A stretch of 5,244 nt of DNA from assembly GCA_029054485.1 (NCBI GenBank), contig JAIDFD010000274.1, positions 1 through 5,244 of the forward strand, given 5' to 3'. Within the stretch, counting starts at the first letter, position 1; every line of letters starts with the position of its first letter. The translations under genes and the position numbers were made by a program. The notes under the pieces were generated by a model. That model did no database searches and was not told the DNA's origin. It was given only the letters and a program-made list of their open reading frames with translations. Below are positions 1 through 4,571 of the stretch, piece after piece. The DNA comes from Clostridia bacterium. Its GTDB lineage: Bacteria > Bacillota > Clostridia > Christensenellales > Borkfalkiaceae.

Positions 1-9
1 AAAAAACTG

Positions 10-38
10 TTGACAGACGCGGGTTTGCGTGTTAAAAT
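10..38 (+). promoter_or_regulatory. Predicted sigma-A promoter for the radical SAM/DUF4130 operon
   Basis: A consensus -35 box TTGACA lies at 10-15 and a -10 box TAAAAT at 33-38, separated by exactly 17 bases. A TG at 30-31 makes it an extended -10 promoter. Transcription would start near position 45, giving a leader of about 124 nt before the ATG at 169. The 12 bases TGTTAAAATAGC at 30-41 recur exactly at the SRP RNA promoter (3113-3124), which supports a real housekeeping promoter. The start site is inferred from spacing only. Confidence 0.8.
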
Positions 39-57
39 AGCAATATAAACATTTGTT

Positions 58-93
58 TGTATTGCGCAATTTTTCGTGTTATCGCGCAATGCA
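58..93 (+). promoter_or_regulatory. Inverted repeat in the leader; possible hairpin or paired operator
   Basis: Bases 58-67 can pair with 84-93 as a 10-bp stem with one G-U pair, around a 16-base loop. The same stretch also reads as two near-identical 10-mers, ATTGCGCAAT at 61-70 (a perfect palindrome) and ATCGCGCAAT at 81-90. Their centres are 20 bp apart, about two turns of the helix. It lies just after the predicted transcription start, so it could act as an RNA structure in the leader or as a pair of repressor sites on DNA. The sequence does not decide between these, and I recognise no known regulator motif. Confidence 0.45.
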
Positions 94-97
94 GACT

Positions 98-149
98 AAA
101 AAAACGCTGTTCCGCCGCTGAAAGCCCTCCTTTTTCTTCGGCGGAACAG
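98..149. promoter_or_regulatory. Second leader hairpin with terminator-like features on the - strand
   Basis: CTGTTCCGCCG at 107-117 pairs perfectly with CGGCGGAACAG at 139-149, an 11-bp GC-rich stem with a 21-base loop. On the + strand it lies in the leader of the radical SAM gene, ends nine bases before the ribosome binding site, and has no T-tract after it, so it is not a + strand terminator. Read on the - strand the stem is followed after two bases by seven T (complement of 98-104), as in an intrinsic terminator, though the loop is long. The loop carries CCCTCCTT (125-132), complementary to a Shine-Dalgarno sequence. Plausible roles are a leader structure or a block to antisense transcription. 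Confidence 0.5.
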
Positions 150-168
150 TACTAATTTAAGGTAAACC

Positions 169-1425
169 ATGATCGATCAACAAAGACTTGAAATTTTAAC
201 CGAAAGCGCGAAGTACGACGTTTCGTGTTCTTCCTCGGGCTCTAAGCGGGCGAACAGGGCGGGCGGCATAGGCAACGGCGCGGCAAGCGGTATATGCCAC
301 TCGTTCACGCCGGACGGCAGGTGTATTTCGCTTTTGAAAATACTTATGAGCAACGAGTGCATTTACGACTGCGAGTACTGCCCCAACCGCCGCAGTGCGG
401 ACGTAAGGCGGGCGCGAATTACTCCCGATGAAATCTGCGAGCTTGTCGTCAACTTCTATAAACGCAATTATATCGAGGGGCTGTTCCTCTCTTCCGCCGT
501 GTTTGAAAGTCCCGATAAGACTATGGAGCTTTTATACGAAACGGTGCTAAAACTGAGAAAGGTTTACAATTTCAACGGTTATATCCACCTGAAAGGCATA
601 CCGCACGCCGACTACACCGCAGTTATAAAAGCGGCAAGGCTGGTTGACAGAATGAGCTATAACGTGGAATTGCCGAGCGAAAAATCGCTGAAACTTCTTG
701 CGCCGCAAAAGACGAAACAGAGCCTGCTTATTCCAATGAAGGGACTGAAAGACGCGATAATTTACGACAAGGAAAACAAGGTCAGAAAAAACCGCGTTCT
801 TCCCGCAGGGCAGACCACCCAAATGATTATAGGTGCGTCTCCCGAATGCGACGGGCGGATTTTGAAACTTACCGAAGCGCTGTATAGAAATATGAATCTG
901 AAAAGAGTTTACTACTCCTCTTACGTCCCCGTGGTTCAAAGCAGTAAACTGCCGACCATTGGCGCGGGACTTTTAAGAGAACACAGACTGTATCAGGCGG
1001 ACTGGCTGATACGCTTTTACGGTTTTAACGTGGACGAAATCTGCGGCGAGGACGAAAATCTTTCAAAAGAATACGACCCAAAGTGCGCCTGGGCGTTAAG
1101 GAATATGCACCTCTTCCCCGTAGAGATAAACACCGCGCCGCTGGAAATGCTGTTGCGGGTGCCTGGTATTGGCGCGAGAAGCGCGTACAGGATAACCGAA
1201 GCGCGGAGATTTGCTAAATTAGACTTTGATAATCTTGCAAAAATGCGCATAGTATTAAAGAGAGCAAAACACTTTATCACCTGCAAGGGCAAATTTTACG
1301 GCGCGCAAAGCGCCGCACAGATTAAAACTTCATTGCTGATAGCAGGGTCAAGCGAGGTTTCTATGCAGCTTTCGATGTTTTCGGAAAGCTCCACCGCTCT
1401 TTCCGCTCTCACCGGTGAAATATGA
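169..1425 (+). CDS. Putative DNA modification/repair radical SAM protein (TIGR03916-like) with helix-hairpin-helix motif
   Basis: This 418-residue protein is a radical SAM enzyme of the family annotated as putative DNA modification/repair proteins, which are about 400 residues long. The cluster-binding CX3CX2C motif is C64-C68-C71 in the context NECIYDCEYCPNRR, so it should bind a 4Fe-4S cluster and cleave S-adenosylmethionine. The N-terminal block around residues 7-27 (LEILTESAKYDVSC, then SGSKR) is typical of the family. Near the C-terminus, residues 326-345 contain LLRVPGIGARSAYRI, a clear helix-hairpin-helix motif expected to bind DNA without sequence specificity. The ATG at 169 is supported by TAAGG at 158-162, six bases upstream, and by the family block starting at residue 7. 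The stop overlaps the next start by four bases (ATGA), so the two genes are one operon and probably translationally coupled. Substrate and reaction are unknown; the DNA role rests on the HhH motif and on genome association of the family with uracil-DNA glycosylase-like domains. Confidence 0.92.
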   Translation: MIDQQRLEILTESAKYDVSCSSSGSKRANRAGGIGNGAASGICHSFTPDGRCISLLKILMSNECIYDCEYCPNRRSADVRRARITPDEICELVVNFYKRNYIEGLFLSSAVFESPDKTMELLYETVLKLRKVYNFNGYIHLKGIPHADYTAVIKAARLVDRMSYNVELPSEKSLKLLAPQKTKQSLLIPMKGLKDAIIYDKENKVRKNRVLPAGQTTQMIIGASPECDGRILKLTEALYRNMNLKRVYYSSYVPVVQSSKLPTIGAGLLREHRLYQADWLIRFYGFNVDEICGEDENLSKEYDPKCAWALRNMHLFPVEINTAPLEMLLRVPGIGARSAYRITEARRFAKLDFDNLAKMRIVLKRAKHFITCKGKFYGAQSAAQIKTSLLIAGSSEVSMQLSMFSESSTALSALTGEI

Positions 1426-2147
1426 AAATTTACTTAACGGACGGAAGCGTTGTATGCTTTTTTACCGCAGTGTTTGACTGCTTCCGCGAAAAAGATTGCG
1501 TTATAACTTCAAATCCAAACGTTCAGCTTACTTTCGACAGCGAAATAGTGCGCGTTGAAAGGGACGGCGAAAAAAATTCGCGCGTGCAAAAAGCAATTTG
1601 CGCATACGACAGAGATTGTGCGGACGACGTTGTTACCGCGCTCAGAAGTTGCGACCCGCTTAAAGAACAAATCGCGTTTGAATATATAAAAAAACTTATG
1701 GAAGCAAAAGCGCCGATAAAAAAACGGCTGAATGTGCCCGAAGTTATTGAGTTCAACGATTTGATTTATAAAGTCATAGGCGAAGCGCACAGGCTTAAAG
1801 GGTTTTTACGGTTTATGGAAAGCCGCGGCGGTGCGCTGTACGCCCCCTATACTCCCGACAACGATATAACCGACCTTTTGACCGCGCACTTTGCCGAAAG
1901 ATTGAAGTCCGAAAAATTTGTAATTCACGATTTAAAGCGCAAAATCGCGGGAATGTACGACGGCAACGAGTGGTTTGTAGGCAACGCGGGCGAGGCAGAA
2001 ATTTATCTCTCGGAATACGAGCGCGCGTTTGAAAACCTGTGGAAAAAATATTATAAAGCGGTGAATATAGAAAGCCGACCTCACGAAAAGCAGATGAAGG
2101 GCTATATGCCCGTGAGATACTGGAAGTTTTTACCCGAAAAACATTAA
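1422..2147 (+). CDS. DUF4130 protein, partner of the radical SAM enzyme (TIGR03915-like probable DNA metabolism protein)
   Basis: This 241-residue protein matches the conserved partner family of the upstream radical SAM protein. The DUF4130 region spans roughly residues 80-237. Recognisable blocks are EAHRLKGFLRF at 121-131, YAPYTPDNDI followed by HFAERL at 140-160, a DLKRKIAGMYDG stretch at 170-181, and a C-terminal block from W207 through SRPHEKQMKGYMPVRYW (218-234). No signal peptide or membrane segment is visible, so it is probably cytoplasmic. In part of the family this domain is fused to a uracil-DNA glycosylase-like domain. Here the protein stops right after DUF4130, so this is the short unfused form. 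The start overlaps the upstream stop by four bases, with GGTGA about five bases upstream as a weak ribosome binding site. The biochemical function is unknown; obligate pairing suggests a joint DNA-related activity with the radical SAM enzyme. Confidence 0.88.
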   Translation: MKIYLTDGSVVCFFTAVFDCFREKDCVITSNPNVQLTFDSEIVRVERDGEKNSRVQKAICAYDRDCADDVVTALRSCDPLKEQIAFEYIKKLMEAKAPIKKRLNVPEVIEFNDLIYKVIGEAHRLKGFLRFMESRGGALYAPYTPDNDITDLLTAHFAERLKSEKFVIHDLKRKIAGMYDGNEWFVGNAGEAEIYLSEYERAFENLWKKYYKAVNIESRPHEKQMKGYMPVRYWKFLPEKH

Positions 2148-2149
2148 AA

Positions 2150-2178
2150 GCGGACTAACTTTTAGTCCGCTTTTTTTT
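2150..2178. terminator. Bidirectional rho-independent terminator between convergent genes
   Basis: GCGGACTAA (2150-2158) and TTAGTCCGC (2162-2170) form a perfect 9-bp stem with a 3-base loop, followed by eight T (2171-2178). On the other strand the stem is followed by four T (complement of 2146-2149), and these can also extend the stem as A-T pairs. It lies directly after the DUF4130 stop and four bases from the stop of the convergent mrp gene, so it probably ends both transcripts, more strongly on the + strand. Confidence 0.93.
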
Positions 2179-2181
2179 CAT

Positions 2182-3015
2182 TTATTTATACAGCTTTTTT
2201 GAGATTTTCTTCCAGAAATCGGTCAGATAATTGTTTTTGAAATTTTCAATATCGCCCGTATCGGCGGCAACTGTCAGTTCGCGGTCAACGGGTACTTTGG
2301 CAACGTTGGGTATGCCGTACTCCATAGCAAGCGCGTCCACGTTGCTTTCACCGAATACTGAAATCTTTTTGCCGCAGTCGGGGCAGGGTATATAGCTCAT
2401 ATTTTCAACTATGCCTAAAATGGGCACGTTCATCATCTGAGCCATATTTACCGCTTTTTGAACAATCATTCCCACCAAGTCCTGCGGAGTGGTTACGATT
2501 ACTATGCCGTCAAGCGGTATGCTCTGGAACACGGTCAGCGGCACGTCTCCCGTTCCGGGGGGCATATCGATAAACATACAGTCCACTCCCGTCCAAATTA
2601 CGTCCGTCCAGAACTGCATAACCGTACCCGAAATAAGCGAGCCGCGCCAGACTACAGGCTCAGCCTCGTTTTCGAGCAGTAAATTCATTGACATAAGCTG
2701 AATACCGCCCTCGGTTACAACGGGAAGTATTCCGTTTTCACTGCCCTTTGCTTTGTCAGTTGCACCGAACATTCTCGGAACTGAAGGTCCCGTAATATCT
2801 GCGTCCATTACGGCGGTTACTTTTCCGCTGTCCTGACAAGCCGAAGCAAGCAGTGCGCAGGTCATTGACTTGCCTACTCCGCCCTTGCCGCTTACAACGG
2901 CTATTACTTTTTTGATTTCGCTAAGTTCGTGCGGTTTCTTTATAAGGTCCTTGGGTTTTCTCGAAGGACAGCTCTGACCGCATGAACCGCAATCGTGCGT
3001 ACAATTTTCAGACAT
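2182..3015 (-). CDS. mrp: Mrp/NBP35 family P-loop ATPase, iron-sulfur cluster carrier
   Basis: This 277-residue cytoplasmic protein belongs to the Mrp/NBP35/ApbC group of deviant Walker A ATPases, which bind and transfer 4Fe-4S clusters to apoproteins. The deviant Walker A is GKGGVGKS at residues 43-50, with the signature lysine K44. The following DADITGPSVPRMFG (71-84) and DMPPGTGD (150-157, switch II/Walker B region) are hallmark motifs of the group. C211 and C214 (IPCPDCG) are the conserved CXXC that bridges the dimer and holds the cluster. The N-terminus carries an extra cysteine cluster, C5-C9-C12-C16 (CX3CX2CX3C), similar in position to the ferredoxin-like cluster of NBP35; bacterial Mrp proteins often have a DUF59 domain there instead. 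The start is supported by GGAG (complement of 3022-3025) six bases upstream. It has its own promoter and appears to be a single-gene transcript. Its client proteins cannot be told from sequence. Confidence 0.93.
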   Translation of the reverse strand: MSENCTHDCGSCGQSCPSRKPKDLIKKPHELSEIKKVIAVVSGKGGVGKSMTCALLASACQDSGKVTAVMDADITGPSVPRMFGATDKAKGSENGILPVVTEGGIQLMSMNLLLENEAEPVVWRGSLISGTVMQFWTDVIWTGVDCMFIDMPPGTGDVPLTVFQSIPLDGIVIVTTPQDLVGMIVQKAVNMAQMMNVPILGIVENMSYIPCPDCGKKISVFGESNVDALAMEYGIPNVAKVPVDRELTVAADTGDIENFKNNYLTDFWKKISKKLYK

Positions 3016-3043
3016 TGTTTACTCCGTGATTTAAAGTATTTGC

Positions 3044-3072
3044 ATTTTACAATATAGCCTAAAAATTGTCAA
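3044..3072 (-). promoter_or_regulatory. Predicted sigma-A promoter of mrp
   Basis: On the - strand TTGACA (complement of 3067-3072) and TAAAAT (complement of 3044-3049) are separated by exactly 17 bases. The expected start, near 3037, gives a short leader of about 22 nt with the GGAG ribosome binding site inside it. The promoter faces away from the SRP RNA promoter; their -35 boxes are only 20 bases apart. Confidence 0.82.
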
Positions 3073-3092
3073 CTTAAAACCTTTATAATTGC

Positions 3093-3121
3093 TTGCCAAA
3101 ACACGTTATTTCTGTTAAAAT
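3093..3121 (+). promoter_or_regulatory. Predicted sigma-A promoter of the SRP RNA gene
   Basis: TTGCCA at 3093-3098 and TAAAAT at 3116-3121 are spaced by 17 bases, with a TG at 3113-3114 as an extended -10 element. The predicted start at about A3128 is one base before the first pair of the RNA's terminal helix, so promoter and RNA end agree. The -10 region matches the radical SAM operon promoter over 12 bases. Confidence 0.82.
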
Positions 3122-3127
3122 AGCTGT

Positions 3128-3394
3128 ACTGTGCTAGGTGGGGAGTTAGCGGTGCCCTGTACCTGCAATCCGCTACAGCAGGACTGAACGTCTTTCCCGA
3201 CGGAGTTTGTGGAAGGCTGCGTCTTATAAGGGGTGTTGATACCAAGGTCTTATGCAACCGAACGCTGCGAACCGTGTCAGGATAGGGATATAGCAGCACT
3301 AAACAGTTTCTTCGGTGTGCCATAGGGGAGCTTTGGAGGAGCTACCTGTAAGGTTTACGCTTCGGCAAATTTCGGCAAAAAAGACTGCACAGCT
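3128..3394 (+). ncRNA. ffs: Signal recognition particle RNA, large bacterial type (scRNA, with Alu domain)
   Basis: This is the RNA of the signal recognition particle, which works with Ffh and FtsY to target nascent membrane proteins. The 5' Alu domain at about 3131-3174 is nearly identical to the Bacillus subtilis scRNA as I recall it, including GTGCTAGGTGGGGAG and GGTGCCCTGTACCTGCAATC. The Ffh-binding S domain is at 3276-3297, with GTCAGG (3276-3281) opposite AGCAGC (3292-3297). CTGTGC (3129-3134) pairs with GCACAG (3387-3392) to close the molecule, giving about 267 nt against 271 in B. subtilis. Seven T at 3394-3400 follow the last helix and may mark the transcript end. The apical stem is unusual: ATA/TAT closes a GGGA loop, where the common form is a GC-rich stem with GGAA. 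The ends are inferred from pairing and promoter spacing. Apparent reading frames across this region are not genes. Confidence 0.95.
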
Positions 3395-3410
3395 TTTTTT
3401 AATAATTTAC

Positions 3411-3434
3411 GCCCGATGGCAAAAGCCATCGGGC
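3411..3434. terminator. Perfect 10-bp hairpin between convergent SRP RNA gene and ABC permease gene
   Basis: GCCCGATGGC (3411-3420) and GCCATCGGGC (3425-3434) form a perfect GC-rich stem with an AAAA loop. On the - strand it begins six bases after the permease stop and is followed by a mixed A/T stretch. On the + strand it is followed by GTTGTATTATTT, moderately rich in T. Neither side has a classic unbroken T-tract, so it probably serves as a shared terminator of moderate strength, backing up the T-tract at the SRP RNA end and ending the exporter operon. Confidence 0.75.
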
Positions 3435-3440
3435 GTTGTA

Positions 3441-4571
3441 TTATTTACCGAACATTATCTTTTCGCTTTTAAACGTAAATGCCAAAAGCACTGTAAGCAG
3501 AAGCGCAAGAACTACGTTTGAAATAATCGCAAGCGCCACTCCCGCACCCGTTGCAGTAAACGACATTATCGACGAAATTGCAAGTCCGCTGCCAAGTAGC
3601 GGTATAGCGAAGAGCCCGAGAGCGGGATTTGCCGATACAAACATGGTTGCAAGCCCCAAAAGAATTATAACCATCATCAAAGGCGTTATCATTGCGCCTG
3701 CTTCCTTTACGCTTTTTGCAAGCGAGGACAGCACCGAAAAGGCAGAAATTATTGCTAAAATTATTGAAATTATCAATCCGAATAACATAAAGTAGTCGCC
3801 AACACCGTACATTGCGGCAGTTTCGGCACCTATAAAACCGCCCACAAGTTTAGGCAGTGAAAGTATTACGCCGATAAAGCTGGATACTCCGCTGAGCATT
3901 GCAAAGCAGGTCAGACTGATTATTTTACCCACGGCAAGCTGTACGCGCTTAATCGGCGTAACCAGTAAAGTAGCCATTGTACCGCGCTCCTTTTCTCCCG
4001 CAATCGATTCAGGGGCAACCGCGATGCACGCAGAAGCAAGCAACGCAAACATCAGCATAGGCACCAACATTGAAAGAATATTTACGGCGGTATCCTTTTC
4101 ATCGGCAAGGTCGCCGCCGCCTTGCGCGTTAACGCTGAAAGCAGGTTGCTTATATAAATCCAATACAGCTTCTACGATAGAAAATGCCACAACGGAACTG
4201 TTTTTCGAAGAATTGTAGTAAATCCGCACATCGGGCGTTTCAGAGCCATCGTTTGTAAAAAGATTATCTGGAAAAATCAATGCTAAATCCGTTTCGCCAA
4301 CGGAAACTTTTTCTTTAGCTTCCTCCTCGGTCATAACATTATCGCAAACAACCAAAACGCTTTCCAATGCCTCTTCTAGCTCAGTCGGCATATTTATAAC
4401 ATAAGCCGTAGGCTTGTAATCCTTATCCACTGCCTTTTCAGCAAAAACAGTACCCATTAGCGAATACAAAACGTAAATCAATATACCGGGCAAAAGCACG
4501 GTTATTATCATACGCTTGTCTCTGAAAAAGCGGTAAAATTCTTTTTTAACTATCGTCCAGACGTTTTTCAT
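3441..4571 (-). CDS. ABC-2 type exporter permease, NatB-like
   Basis: This 376-residue protein is the membrane half of an ABC exporter. A first membrane segment lies at about 21-41, after a basic cytoplasmic start (KKEFYRFFRDKR). A large extracytoplasmic domain follows at about 42-160, and then a membrane block with segments at about 165-187, 214-238, 257-282, 292-312 and 343-367, plus a possible one at 316-335. Between the second and third segments is GEKERGTMATLLVTPIKR (192-209), the cytoplasmic signature of ABC-2/NatB-like permeases that contacts the ATPase. The layout resembles NatB, the permease of the Bacillus NatAB sodium exporter, but related proteins export other substrates, so none is assigned. 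The ATG overlaps the stop of the upstream ATPase gene by four bases (ATGA), with GGGTGA upstream as ribosome binding site, so the two are made together. A terminator-like hairpin follows. Confidence 0.9.
   Translation of the reverse strand: MKNVWTIVKKEFYRFFRDKRMIITVLLPGILIYVLYSLMGTVFAEKAVDKDYKPTAYVINMPTELEEALESVLVVCDNVMTEEEAKEKVSVGETDLALIFPDNLFTNDGSETPDVRIYYNSSKNSSVVAFSIVEAVLDLYKQPAFSVNAQGGGDLADEKDTAVNILSMLVPMLMFALLASACIAVAPESIAGEKERGTMATLLVTPIKRVQLAVGKIISLTCFAMLSGVSSFIGVILSLPKLVGGFIGAETAAMYGVGDYFMLFGLIISIILAIISAFSVLSSLAKSVKEAGAMITPLMMVIILLGLATMFVSANPALGLFAIPLLGSGLAISSIMSFTATGAGVALAIISNVVLALLLTVLLAFTFKSEKIMFGK

Noticed and set aside
45..149. Stand-alone small RNA gene upstream of the radical SAM gene
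   Set aside because: The second stem has no T-tract on the + strand and runs into the gene's ribosome binding site, so a leader is the simpler reading.
1..168. LexA/SOS operator for the DNA repair-like operon
   Set aside because: No GAAC-N4-GTTC-type box is present; the GTTCC/GGAAC halves at 109-113 and 143-147 are too far apart and form a hairpin stem.
547..939. 130-residue - strand reading frame
   Set aside because: It is a shadow of the radical SAM gene, which has clear family motifs in the + frame.
3069..3323. 84-residue - strand reading frame between mrp and the ABC permease
   Set aside because: It lies antisense to the SRP RNA; its sequence is dictated by the conserved RNA and has no ribosome binding site or family resemblance.
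3315..3521. 68-residue + strand reading frame
   Set aside because: It starts inside the SRP RNA, runs through the terminator hairpin and overlaps the permease gene antisense.
3436..3795. 119-residue + strand reading frame
   Set aside because: It is the complement of the permease C-terminal membrane segments and has no independent support.
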